A stretch of DNA of 64,000 bases from Emiliania huxleyi CCMP1516 (Eukaryota > Haptophyta > Isochrysidales > Noelaerhabdaceae). The DNA lies in assembly GCF_000372725.1 (NCBI RefSeq), contig NW_005201792.1, positions 780,933 through 844,932 on the forward strand, in the 5' to 3' direction. Shown here one piece after another: positions 10,871 to 22,400 of the stretch (its first letter is position 1; each line of letters starts with the position of its first letter). The notes below the pieces were generated by a model. The model was given only the letters and a program-made list of their open reading frames with translations, was not told the DNA's origin and made no database searches. Both the position numbers and the translations under genes were made by a program.

Positions 10871-13800
10871 TCTCGCTGCCGCCACCTCGCCGCCACCGTC
10901 CTCCCGTCGCCGCCCCTCACCACCTTCGCTCTGCGCAGGTGCGCAACAACAACTCGTCCCGCTTCGGCAAGATGATGCGCCTCCACTTTGAGCCGAGCGG
11001 CGCGGTGGCGGGCGCCTACATCAAGACGTACCTGCTCGAAAAGTCGCGAGCGGTGGCCATCACCGACCCGGAGCGAAACTACCACATCTTTTACCAGCTC
11101 TGCGCCGCGGGCCCCGCCGAGGACAAGGCGCCGCATCGCGTACTCCACACCTAGTGCTGACGCTCTCGCGCCCGTCCCTCAGCGGCGGCGCGCCCACACG
11201 AGCTCGCGGGTGCTCGGGTCTGGCCGTGCGTGACGCGTCCACACCCCTGCGTGTGCTCCAGGGCTCGCTCCTGGCCAGCCTCAAGCCGACGGACCTGAAC
11301 ATGCTCAACCAGTCCAAGTGCATCGAGCTCAAGGGCAAGAGCGACGCCAAGGACTATGCGGAGACGGTCCAGGCGATGGACACGCTCGGCATCCCGAAGA
11401 AGGAGCAGTCGGAGCTCTTCCGCGTGCTCTCTGCGCTGCTGCTGCTTGGCAACATCAAGTTCACCGACGACGCAAACGACAAGGCCGTCTTCGACGAGCA
11501 GCTCGGCAAGGGCGACTTTTGCAAGGCGGCCGAGGAGCTGCTCGCGTGCGGCGCCCTCTCCAAGAACCTGACGAGCAAGGTGATGAAGGGCAAGGAGAAG
11601 CCCGACGGCCGCCGCTCCATCTACACGATCGCCTACTCGGCGAAGCAGGCGGGGGCCGTGCGCGACGCGGTGGTCAAGTCCATCTACACGCACCTCTTCG
11701 ACTGGATCGTGGAGAAGGTCAACACCTTCATCGCCGGCAACGAGTCGACCCCGTCGCTGCCGTACGTCGGACTCCTCGACATCTTCGGCTTTGAGAACTT
11801 TGCGCACAACTCGTTCGAGCAGCTCTGCATCAACTTCGCAAACGAGAAGCTGCAGCAGTTCTTCCTCACGCAGGTCTTCAAGGAGGAGGAGGTGCTGCAC
11901 GTCAAGGAGGGCGTCCCGTGGAAGGAGGTCGAGTACCAGGACAACACGCCGTGCATCGAGCTGATGGAGAAGCCGCCCAACGGCATCTTCCGGCTGCTCG
12001 ACTCGCAGTGCAAGGCGCCAAAGGCGAGCGAGGAGGCGCTGTGCGAGCAGGTCAACGAGACGCACAAGAAGGGCGGCTTCCTCGCGCCGACGCGCCTCAA
12101 GCGGATGCGGGACGGGGAGGGCTTCATCGTGCGGCACTACGCGGGCGACGTCGTCTACGAGACGAGCACCGTCATCGGCAAGGCGACCAAGGTTTCCGAG
12201 GTGTCGTTGCTCGAGAAGAACAACGACACGCTGCAGGAGGACTGGCTCGAGCAGCTGGCCGGCTCGGAGGTGCCGCTGCTCAAGTCGCTCTTCTCGCCCG
12301 GCTGGGAGGCCGCCCTCAAGGCCAAGAAGTCGGCCTCCTTCTCCAGCGTCGGCAAGCGCTTCGTCAACGACCTCAACTCGCTGCTCGACGAGCTCAAGGC
12401 GTCCAAGGCGCACTTTGTGCGCTGCATCAAGCCAAACTCGAAGCAGGTCAAGAAGGAGTTCGAGCCGGCGATGGTGCTCGACCAGCTGCGCTGCTCGGGC
12501 GTCGTCGAGGCGGTGCGGGTCATGACGGAGGCGTACCCGACGCGCATCCCGTACGAGGTGAGCCGCTCACAAGCCCGCGTCGCGCCCTCCCTCCCTCTCC
12601 TCCCAAGCACCAAGCCTCCTTCCGCCGCGCCCTCCAGGTGATCCACGGGCGCTACGCGCCGCTGATGGGCAAGGAGGTGCTCGACGCGACCGGCGACGAG
12701 CCGGCGGCCTTCTGCGAGGCGATCGCTATCGCGTGCGACGTCGCCCCCGGCGACTTTGCGCTCGGGCTGACGAAGCTCTTCCTCAAGGTTGGCTGCGGCG
12801 TCTTCCTCGAAGACCTCGCCTCGATGGACACGGCGGTGGTCGTGCCGCTGCTCGTCGCCAAGATCGCCGAGTCCAAGCGCAAGAAGGGCGCCGAGAAGGT
12901 CATCGGCAACGCCGTCTACGGCTGGTTCCTGCGCAAGCGGTACAAGGAGAAGAGGGCGGCCGCCGCCCTCGCGCAGCACCGGATGCGCACGCTCAAGGCG
13001 CGGCGCGAGTACCAGAAGTGGTCCAAGGAGCGGCAGGAGCGACTCAAGCGCGAGGCGGCGGAGCGCACCAAGAAGGAGGCGGAGGAGAAGGCGATGCGCG
13101 AGGCCGAGGCCGAGGCGCGCCGCAAGGCCGAGGCCGAGGCGTCCGCCAACAAGAAGAAGGCGGACGAGAAGGCCGTGGCGGCTGCGGTTGCGAAGGCCAA
13201 GGCGGAGGCCGAGGCGCGGGTCGCGGCCGAGATGGCGGAGGCCGAGGCGCGCGTCGCGGCCGAGATGGCCGAGAACGAGGCGCGCAACGCGGCGAAGCAG
13301 AAGCTCGACCGCAAGCGCAGCGACTCGAACGTGTTCGGCTCGCAGCCGATGGTGGAGGCCACCCTCGCGTCGCCGCGCGGCCGCGCGGGGAGCACCACTC
13401 GGCGTCCCTCGTTCTTCGACGCCGCCTCGAACGCGAACCTGACCGAGGCGCTCACCGAGGCGCAGAAGGAGAAGGAGGCGGAGAAGGTGGCCGGCGGCGG
13501 CATCGACGGCACCATGTCGCTCGAGAAGGCGTCCTCCAACCACGCGGTCAAGAAGGAGGAGTACTTTGACGTGCTGATCATCCGCGACGTGGGCAAGGGC
13601 ACGCTCGGGATCGCCGTCGACCTGTGGGATGGCGAGGTGACGGTGGGCGCCATCACGACGGGCGGCCCGGCCGACCGCGAGGGCACGCTCGTGCAGGGCG
13701 ACGTCATCAAGGGCGTCGACGGCTGCCCGTGCAACACGATCGAGGAGGTGACGGGGATGGTGCAGAAGGCGCCCAAGGACATCCGCCTGTCGATCTGCCG

Positions 13801-16309
13801 CCGCCCCGTTTCTGTCGTGCTCGAGTCGATGATCCGGATGCGCATGCCGAGCGGCGAGTGGGAGCCGTTCGCCTTCCGGCTGCTCTCGAACCGCAACATC
13901 GAGTTCGAGAAGCTGTCACCGCCCGTCTACGCGGGCGAGATCCACGCGCGGCTGGCGCAGTCGCTGAAACTGGTCGAGGAGCGCGGCGGTGACAAGGTGC
14001 TCGAGATCGTGACGGGACACAAGCACTTCCAGATCAAGTGCGAGACGATGCTCGAGCTCGAGACGTGGCAGCTGCGGCTGCAGGAGGTCATCATGCTGCA
14101 GGAGAAGGTCGCCAACGTGGCGCACGGCTGGCTGCTCAAGGAGGAGCCGGCGCAGAGCGGCAGCGGCACGCAGTTCAAGCACTACTGGTTCGTGCTCTTT
14201 TCCAACGGGATCCTCATGTACTTCGCCGACATGCAGCGCGCCGTGCTCGGCCAGGCGCGGCGGCTGTCCCTGCCGGCCCGAGGAGGCGAGGGGGGCGAGT
14301 CAGCGACACGCGTGATGCGTCCGCACATAGGCGCTCGGCTTCATCCCGGTCGAGAACTGCGTGGAGGAGACGCGCAACGCGTCGATGCACACGATCAGCA
14401 TCAAGTGCTCCTTCAAGACGTGGCTGCTCGCTACCAAGAGCAAGGAGAGCATGCTGCAGTGGGCCGCCTCGCTCAAGGTTGCGGCGCCCAGCGACGCGAG
14501 CGCCAAGCCCGCCATCGACGCGGTGCTCGCGCAGGGCTGGTGCGACCTGCCGCGCGACACGCCCGAGGGCGAGGTGTGGGCGCGCCACTGGTTTGTCCTC
14601 AAGTCGTCTGCGCTGCAAATCTACCCCGAGGAGCAGAAGAAGGCGAGCGCGGCCGCAGCCCCCGCGGCGCGCAGCCGCGGCGCGCGCCCTCCAACCGACC
14701 CCTTCGCCCCCTTCCCCCCTCGCTCGACAGGCGGCCGCCAAGGGTCCGCTCGGCGAGCCGTCCGCGTCGCTGCAGTCCACTGCGATGAAGACGGCCACGC
14801 GCGCGCAGGGCGCCGACTTTTACAAGTGGGGCATCGTCGTCGAGACGACGGACGGCACGCTGCTCCGCATGCGCGCGACGGGGCAGAGCGAGATGCGCCA
14901 TCTCCTCTCCACGCTCAACGTCAACTGCATCCCGACGGAGGTTGCCGCGCCGGGCGCGCTCCAGCGAGGCAGCGGCTCTCCCGCCCACCACCCTCGCGGC
15001 TGACCGCGGGCGGGGTGGGGTTGGCCTGTAGGCACCCGCGAGGCAGTGGCGACCCTGACCGAGCAGCTCAAGGCGGGCTACCTGTACAAGCGCGCCGAGA
15101 CGCGCAAGGCGAAGCCGTGGGGGCAGCGCTGGTTCGTCCTCGAGGTGATGACGGACGCCGGCCCGGAGGAGGGCACCGTCGTGCGCACAGGGCAGCCCCG
15201 CCTCCCACTCTCTCGCGCGATCGCGTCCGCCTCCCCACCGCGCCCGCCCCCCTCCGCGCGCGTAGGCAGCTCACCTACTTCAACAACTCGAAGGACGCGG
15301 CCATCAAGAAGAGCCCCACCGTCATCCATCTCAAGGATGCGACCAAAGTCCAGACCGCTCTCGGCAAGACGCACAAGACCGAGCACCGCGTGCTGCTCTC
15401 CACGCCCGACCGCGAGTCGGGCCTTATGGAGCTCGGGTGCGTGCGAACGCCTGGCGCGCGCCGCCTGCCACGCCGCCCCGCTGAGGCTGCGGGCCCACTC
15501 TCTAGGCATGGCGACAAGGAGGTGGCCGACGATTGGGCAAAGCTGCTGCAGTTCTGGATCGGGCCACCGAAGGTGCGCCCCTCGAGCCCCCCCCCCCCCC
15601 CCGCCCGCCCGCGACGGGTCGCGTCCGCCTCATCGCGCCGCCCTCGACCCGCTGCTCCGCCCGATGCGCCTTCAGGTGGCGCAGGGCAGCATCGGTGGCG
15701 AGGCGAAGGTGGTTCGCTCGGCGTGGATGGAGGTCAAGTGGGAGGCGCACCGCGCCGCCGAGCTGACCGACGACGACCTCGCGCGCTCGGAGACTATCTC
15801 CAAGAGCTCGCCCTCCTTTGCGCGCTCCTTCTTCCGCAAGAAGAAGGAGGAGGCCGAGCCGGCCACCAAGCCGTCGCGAGCCTCGGTCGAGGCCTCCCCG
15901 CCGCCGCTCGGGGCGGACGGGACGGAGGGCGCCGAGGACGCGGGCGCCGACGAGGAGCAGACCTTTGCGTGGGCGTATGTTGCGCTCCTCTCGGAGCCCG
16001 GCTCCGGTGGCGGGCTCACGCTGCGGCAGTATACGGACGAGGTGGCGCTGCCTCCGCTTGCCGGCCCGCGCCTCTGCAGGAGGGTGAGAGCGTCGCCGCG
16101 GTTGCCCTCTCTAGGCGATGACGACCGAGGTGGGGCGGCTCCAGCTCGGCTACCGCGTGCAGGCCGCGGTGCTCGACGATCCGATCGAGGACTACGAGAC
16201 CGCGTTCCGAGTCGTGCCGGACGGCAAGGCTTCCGACACGTGGCTGCTGTGTCCGGGCTCGGACGCGGCGAGTGCCGACTGGATTGCGACAATCATGCCC
16301 TCAGCGTAG
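9482..16309 (+). CDS. Unconventional myosin with IQ neck, coiled coil, PDZ and multiple PH domains
   Basis: Actin-based motor, about 1756 aa from 14 inferred exons. The motor domain shows the P-loop GESGAGKT (residue ~163), switch [10 protein letters not shown] (~220), switch [11 protein letters not shown] (~451) and actin-binding/converter segments to ~800. Then come an IQ-like neck ([15 protein letters not shown], ~805), an Ala/Glu/Lys coiled coil (~845-960), a PDZ domain (~1020-1102, [11 protein letters not shown]) and four PH or PH-like domains (~1103-1205, 1206-1300, 1318-1421, 1442-1550); a fifth, split PH-like region ends the protein. Exons: 9482-9834, 10081-10214, 10398-10468, 10706-10798, 10939-11127, 11262-12557, 12638-14254, 14331-14642, 14731-14953, 15032-15177, 15270-15436, 15506-15572, 15676-16083, 16115-16309. 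Six introns need GC donors. The multi-PH tail predicts phosphoinositide-membrane cargo binding (inference). Confidence 0.9.
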
Positions 16310-17633
16310 AGCGCGGCGTGGCGCGGCTGGGTCCGCGGTGCGCGCGGCGCTGCCAACACAGAACTGTCAAATATGCGCAGCCGCTAACGGTGTGCGTGAA
16401 TTATCGATCACCGCATCGATGAGTGGAGTGCGCGTGCCATCCTGCATCCTCAGTCTACTCTCTCTTTCTCCCAGCGCTCTCTCTTTCTTTTCCATTGAAA
16501 AATTGATTTGTGACATGTGTGGTGTGTGGCGCGCGGAGAGCGGCCCAGAGAGGGACCCGCAGAAGAGCGGCCCAGAGAGGGACCCGCAGAAAAGACAACG
16601 TGTGAGCGTACCAATCGCCACTCGTGAGACGACGTGTGAGCGTACCTAATCGCCACGTCGTGAGACAACGTGTGAGCGCACCTAATCGCCACTCGTGAGG
16701 TGACACGACGTGAGCGGACCTAATCGCCGCAACGAGACACGCCGGAGCGGACCGAATCGGTTTCGCCACACGCGACGAGACGCGACGTGAGCGTACCTAA
16801 TCGCCACGCTGTGAGAGACGATGTGAGCGTACCTAATCGCCACTCGTGAGACAACGTGAGCGTACCTAATCGCCACGTCGTGAGACTCGCCACGCGACAA
16901 TCACATGAGCCCGTGACATATGGCACGAGCCATGACACACTGCAGAGCAGCTGGCCTTGCATCCCAGCAAAGGTGGGGCGAACCCCACCGAGCCCGGGGC
17001 AGCCAGGTACGGCCGCCACCCTCCTACCGGGCAACGACCCCAACTTCGTCGATGGGCCGTTTGAGACTCACTGGGATCGACTTCCCCGGCAATCGGCGCG
17101 ATGGGCCTTATTTGGGCGCCGACGCTCGGGGTCGTCTGGCAACGGCACCGGGACCTCGAGACGCAGCTCTCGGGGCCAGCCAACCCAGGAGTCGATTTTA
17201 GCACCAATCTCAATGACAATCTATATCAGCATGAACAACGGGGACTCGGACGCGATGGATAATCGGAGATAGCCGCGCAGCGGCTACGTAGGTTATCCAA
17301 CAACGCGAGGAGAGGAACCGACATAGAATAACTCCCACCGTAAGGTGTGGAACGTGACGCGATGGCCGGATCGTTACGTCCGTCCGTGCGCGGAACTCGT
17401 GTGTCGGACCCTCGCGCCCCAGGCGCCCGAGTCCCGTTCTCGTCTGCCGGCGGACATGTGGCGCTGCAGCGGCACCGCGGGCTCGAAAGAGCCCCGCCAG
17501 TGTCCCACTGGCGTACGATAGCATCACACAAGATAGCAGACAGGGGGATTCACAGATCAGCCTGAACGCCCGGTTCTCCTGGGAGGCAATCCTCATGGGG
17601 AGCAATCCCATGGGGAGCAATCCCATAGTCGCA
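16310..17633. other. Intergenic region with minisatellites
   Basis: Contains a 26-bp tandem duplication (AGCGGCCCAGAGAGGGACCC core, ~16538-16590), the 16598-16895 minisatellite and unassigned GC-rich sequence to the HDAC start. A 15-bp direct duplication (ATGGGGAGCAATCCC) at 17595-17624 lies just upstream of the chosen HDAC ATG, in frame with it. Confidence 0.5.
16598..16895 (+). repeat. ~34-bp minisatellite
   Basis: About 8-9 diverged units built on GTGAGCGTACCTAATCGCCA followed by (C/T)TCGTGAGACAAC. Non-coding; lies 290 bp past the myosin stop. Confidence 0.8.
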
Positions 17634-18810
17634 ATGTCGTACTTCGCATCGCCTGTGCACACGCCACCGCCGAACTGGCGCGGACAGGCAGAGCATCCGG
17701 ACCGTGTGACCACCGCGATGAGCGCGCTGCAAGCAGCTGGCATCACCACACGCTGCGATTTGCTGCAGTGCGGCCGGGAGGCGAGCGACGAGGAGCTGCA
17801 GCGCGTGCACTTGCGCAAGCACCTCGACCAGGTGGCTCGTAATGCGGCGGCGCAAAGCAAGAGCAAGATCCAAGAACTCCTTCTTCACAGAAGGCACCGA
17901 GTCGGCCGCTCGCGTCGCCGCCGCCGCTGTCATCGACGCCACGAAGCACGTGCTCGGCGATCACGGCCCTCGCCGATCGTTTGTCCTGGCGCGGCCGCCG
18001 GGCCACCACGCGAGCCGCACTGGCGTGCCAGACGAGGGCGGCGAGGGTGATTTTGCAGAGGGCGGCTGCTACTACAACTCAGTCGCGGTCGCGGCGGCAG
18101 CGGCGCAGCAGGATGGCGTCGATCGCATCGCCATCGTTGATTTCGACGTGCACCACGGCAACGGCACGCAGGAGATTTTCGAGTCCGACCCCTCCGTCCT
18201 GGTGATCTCGCTGCACGCCGACCTTCGCTACCCGGGCACGGGCGCCATCGAGGAGGTCGGCGAGGGCGCGGGCGCAGGCTTCAACGTCAACATAATGTGG
18301 GAGGGCTCCGCGGATTGGCCGCCGCACTACGCGGACTACGCCGTCGCCGTCAAGCTCGTGGTACTGCCTATTCTCCAGGCGTTTCGACCAGGGCTGCTGC
18401 TCATCTCGGCCGGCTTCGACGCGGCCGAGGGCGAGGGCTTCCATGCGAAGCTGGCGCCGGAGAGCTTCGGCGCGATGACCGAGTCAATGCTCACGGCGCT
18501 GCCGGACGTGCCCACCGTAGCGGCGCTGGAGGGTGGCTATGTGCCGCCCATGGTCGCCAGGTGTTGCGTGGCCGTCATGGGCGCGCTGCTCGGCGACAAG
18601 GTGGACGAGCCCGAGGAGACCAAGATCTCCAAGCTCAGCGAGAGCAAAGGCTGCAAGGCGACTTTGCTGAAGGTGGCCGAGGCGCACGAGGCGCATTGGG
18701 GCGAGAGCGCCAACCTGACGGTCGCCAAGGTCAAGGCCTTCTTCGAAGGGCAGAGAGAGCGGCAGAAGGGCCTGCCGAATGTCCGCGGTTCGAAGCGGGG
18801 GCGTGCCTAG
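17634..18810 (+). CDS. Zinc-dependent histone deacetylase family protein
   Basis: Arginase/deacetylase-fold lysine deacetylase. Exon 1 (17634-17831) has SYFASPVHTPP and QAEHPDRV; exon 2 (17875-18810) has the catalytic RPPGHHA histidine pair (~residue 109), the zinc ligands in VDFDVHHGNG (~155), SLHADLRYPGTG, LISAGFDA and the C-terminal GGYVPP (~285). About 377 aa, one catalytic domain, no visible targeting peptide. A 43-nt GT-AG intron restores the frame between the two exons. In-frame ATGs at 17595 and 17610 are alternative starts. HxDxxxGNG and GGY resemble class II/HDLP-type enzymes more than class I, but the class is not certain. A long compound microsatellite begins 35 bp after the stop. 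Confidence 0.9.
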
Positions 18811-18835
18811 CGTCGCTCCGCGCGTCGGCGCGGGA

Positions 18836-19080
<245 letters not shown>

Positions 19081-19673
19081 CGGCGCTGCTCGGCTTAATC
19101 GAAGGCGTTCCGTACTGTCTCGCGCCTTGTCTCGTGTGCTGTGTAGTTATGACTTGTGACGTGTCGGGTGTCGCCTCCGGCCGGCCGGCCGTGGTTTGTG
19201 GCGGTTCACCCCAGCGATATGGCAGCTTTCGTCGGGAACACTTGACGGTCGCAGCCTTCCGACTCGCGCCAGTTCCCAGACCCAGTACAGGCGGGCAATC
19301 GTGCCGCGCACACGCTCACTAAGCTCGCGAGAGCTCTCGGCCGTCTCCCCGGGACGTCCCCGCGGGCGCGGCGGCCGGCGCCCGCGGGCGGGCCCCATTT
19401 CTCCCCGTATTTGCATCCGCGCACGCAGCATCCCCGCAGGCTTGTTGCCGCCACCCCCTCGCAAGGCGCACACACACAGGATTTTAAGGAGCGAGAGTGT
19501 GGTGGCGAGAGAGAGTTTGCGACTTGAATTCTTTCTTCGCGTCCCAGCTTGCCCCACACGACAGTCGATGTACGATGAAGCAGGTATTCTCAAGAAGAGA
19601 TGGGCGACGCCGAACATAGCGGCACAGCGCGCACCCAGCGCGCACCCCGCTTATGTTTTTTCACCCCCGCCTG

Positions 19674-20061
19674 GGTTCCGGCTCCTAGCCAGATAGGGGG
19701 TCTGTTGACACTGACTCGACACCTCGCTGGCCTCTCCGCAAGGCCCCCCGACCGCGTCGAACTCATCGGCGCGGGCTCTCTCGGCTACGGGACCGGCCCC
19801 AGCTTCGGCTGAGGGCTGACAAGCTGCCGAGCCCAAATCACTGTGACGGTCGTGATTTCTTGTTGGTTTTCTAAAATCTCTCTCTGACTCGTGCCAAAAC
19901 GCCCTACCTACCTACTCGAGTAGCTATCCCCAGGCCGCGCAGCGAAGCGAAAAAATGAAAAGAAAACGGGGCGCCTACCTATTCAGGAAATTCTCAAACA
20001 AGGCCAACCTACCTACCTATGTGGGAGGCAGCGATCCCCTATCTGGCTAGGAGCCGGAACC
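19674..20061. mobile_element. 388-bp element with perfect 26-bp terminal inverted repeats
   Basis: The left end at 19674-19699 starts GGTTCCGGCTCCTAGCC and the right end at 20036-20061 is its exact reverse complement (26/26). The interior carries the 40-bp dispersed repeat also seen at 8553-8590 and TACCTACC runs. No target duplication is obvious. The right end lies 34 bp upstream of the dioxygenase-chromodomain start codon. Confidence 0.7.
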
Positions 20062-20095
20062 AGCCCGGTATGTCGGCAGTGCCACCCGAACATCG

Positions 20096-22277
20096 ATGAA
20101 GCGCGCTCGCCAGGACGACTCCGTGGCCCGCATCGGCCAGGCGCTGCTGGACTCGCGCCAGCAGCGACGACGAGGTGCCAAGAGTGCAGCTGGTGCCGTC
20201 AGCGGAGAAGCACGAGCTTCCTCCGGCGACAGGTCGGCGGTGCGCAACCAGGATGCATCGCAGATCCTGCGGCACGGCTTTGTTGAGACGCCATCCACCC
20301 TCCTCGAGCCATCGCTGCGAGCGGCACTCCTAGCGCGCGCGCAGGCGGGCGGCGGCCACGACATCAGCAACGCAAAGGAGCTGCGCATCGGAGGCTCGCT
20401 GCTGCAGTGCGTTCGCGACGCCGTGTGCTCGTCTCCCACCGTGCGGCAGGCGGCGCGTGAGGTCTTCAGCACGCCGTACGTCTCGATTCCGTACGTCTCC
20501 GTGCTCTCGACACACCCTGGGCAGCAGCCGCAGCTCCCGCACGCCGACGACACGTGCAACCGCGAGCTCATTGGCCTCATCCACCTGCGGCCGGGGCAGG
20601 CGCCGACCCGCTGCGCTCCCTACGACAGCAGCAGGACGTGGCCCACGGGATGGACGGCCAAGTGCACCGCGTGTGACGCCGCCGTCCCGCTCACCGACAA
20701 GATGTACCGCGAGCGCCGTCACCTCCGCATCGGCTTCCGGTGCGACTCTTGTGGCGGCGGCGGCGGCGGCGGCGGCGCGAGGGGCGCAGGAGGCATCCCG
20801 CCTCGCCACGCCTCGCGCCGGCGCGAGAGCCGCCCCGCCGAGTTCGGGGACGCGCTCCGCGCCGCGTTTGGCGAGCTGCTCGAGGAGGGCGCGCCGCAGC
20901 TGTGCCGGCACTCGCTCGGCGCGCCGCCCCCCGCGAGCCTGCCCTCGACATGGAGAGAGAGAGAGAGAAGAGCCTAGGGCAGCCAAGATCGGCCGAGGGT
21001 AGGCAAGCCGCACCCCGACGCGGGCGACGGCAACCTGGCGCTGTCGACGCTGCTCCACCGCGGGCCTGGCACGCTCGGCCGGGACGAGACAAGGCACGTG
21101 CTCTTCTACTCGCTGCGGCCCGAGTACGCGGACATGGACCCTGCGGCGGAGGAGGCGGCGGGGAGGGAGGCGGAGTACCACCCCGACGAGCAGGCGAGAC
21201 CCTCCCAGATGCAGCCGGGACGCAGCCGCGAGGCGGAGGTCGATGCCGCACCCACGGCTTGCCCACGGCCTGCCCACGGACCGTGCAGGTGACGGCAGCC
21301 TACCTGCTCGCAAACCGGCCGGGGGACGCGGACCTCGCCCGTCGGCTCACCGCCATGTACGCGGAGGACGGGTACGACCTCTCCCTCCACGCCACGTCGC
21401 GCGGAGAGCAGCCAAAGCAGCGGGCAGGGGCGGCGGGCGATGTCTACGACGTGCAGGACCGCTCCAGAGAGAAGAGAGCGGCTCTGGCTGTGCCCCCTCT
21501 GCCCAGATGAGGCCACGACTCGCCCGCTCCCTCAGGATGTCCTCGGCAAGCGGCGCAACGGCGGCGTCACCGAGTACCTGATCCGCTGGAAGGCGCGCGG
21601 ATTCGGCCCTCGCCCTCGCCCCCCTAGCCTGCCCCACCTGCGCCTCCCTCGCGTCGGTAGGGCTACCCGCCGTCGCACAACAGCTGGGAGCCGGCGGCGA
21701 ACGTGCCCGAGCGCGTGCTCTCCTACTTCCGGGCCGTGCGCAGTGACTCGGACGGCGACGAAGGGACGGGAGAGGAGGACGAAGAGGTGGGCAAAGCCGC
21801 GCTCCCCTGCAAAGCCCCTCTGCGGGCTGCAGCATCCTGGCCACCGCGTCCCAGCTGCAGGCCCGCCTCTCCGCGCCGCAGGCTGCCTCGCCGTCGGCCA
21901 AGCGGCGCAAGCGGCAGGCAGCGCCTGCGCCAGCCCGGAAGCGCGCCGCCACCCTGCACGCGCAGCCCCCCTCAAAGTGCAATCTGGCGACGAGGGAAGC
22001 CCCATCAAGCGCCAGCCGGAGCCTGCGGCAGCGCACGCACCAGGGGCCTTACCTCGACGACCACCCCGGCATTCTCGCGGCGCTCGCGCACGCCGAGGCC
22101 GAGCGCAAGGGGCGCCTTCCTGAGCCCTCGGATGGCGGGCTGGATCTTTCGGCTTCGCGCGTCTGCGGCGACACTCCGCAAACCGGGCGCAGCGCCCGAA
22201 CTGCCGGCCAGGCCGCCGCTGCCCGGGCCGCAAGCATGGCTGCCGCGGAAGCCAGCGGCACCTTCCGCGCTGCTTGA
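20096..22277 (+). CDS. 2-oxoglutarate/Fe(II) dioxygenase - zinc ribbon - chromodomain fusion
   Basis: Predicted chromatin-directed oxygenase, about 595 aa, six inferred exons: 20096-20918, 21003-21193, 21289-21456, 21536-21592, 21661-21786, 21855-22277. The dioxygenase core has the iron-binding HxD in QLPHADD (~residue 149), the distal His in LLHRGPG (~293) and the cosubstrate Arg in RHVLFYSLRP (~305). A CxxC...CxxC zinc-ribbon-like insert (KCTACD, CDSC; ~189-218) sits between them. The chromodomain (~390-435) reads VYDVQ-DVLGKRRNGG-TEYLIRWK-GYPPSHNSWEP across two introns. The tail is basic and helical with an NLS-like AKRRKRQ. Introns 1, 2 and 4 use GC donors; intron 3 needs a GA donor, or a GT donor 6 nt earlier. 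Substrate unknown; reading methylated histone and oxidising protein or nucleic acid is inference. Confidence 0.78.
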
Positions 22278-22400
22278 AAGCTTTCCATTTCTGCTCTCGT
22301 TATATCTCACGCGGAATACGGGGTGGAAACGATGGGAAACAGACGTGTGGTGACTGGGTGTGTGGAGAGAGGCTTGTGCCTGTTTCATATCATGCCTGTT

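Noticed and set aside
12155-13543. Long minus-strand frame opposite the myosin neck
   Set aside because: Arg/Leu-rich antisense of the coiled coil; codon pattern follows the plus-strand gene.
11918-14788. Long plus-strand frame through the myosin region
   Set aside because: Arg/Gly-rich shadow of the myosin reading frame with no domains.
16598-16895. CRISPR-like array
   Set aside because: Units are contiguous and diverged with no unique spacers; it is a minisatellite.
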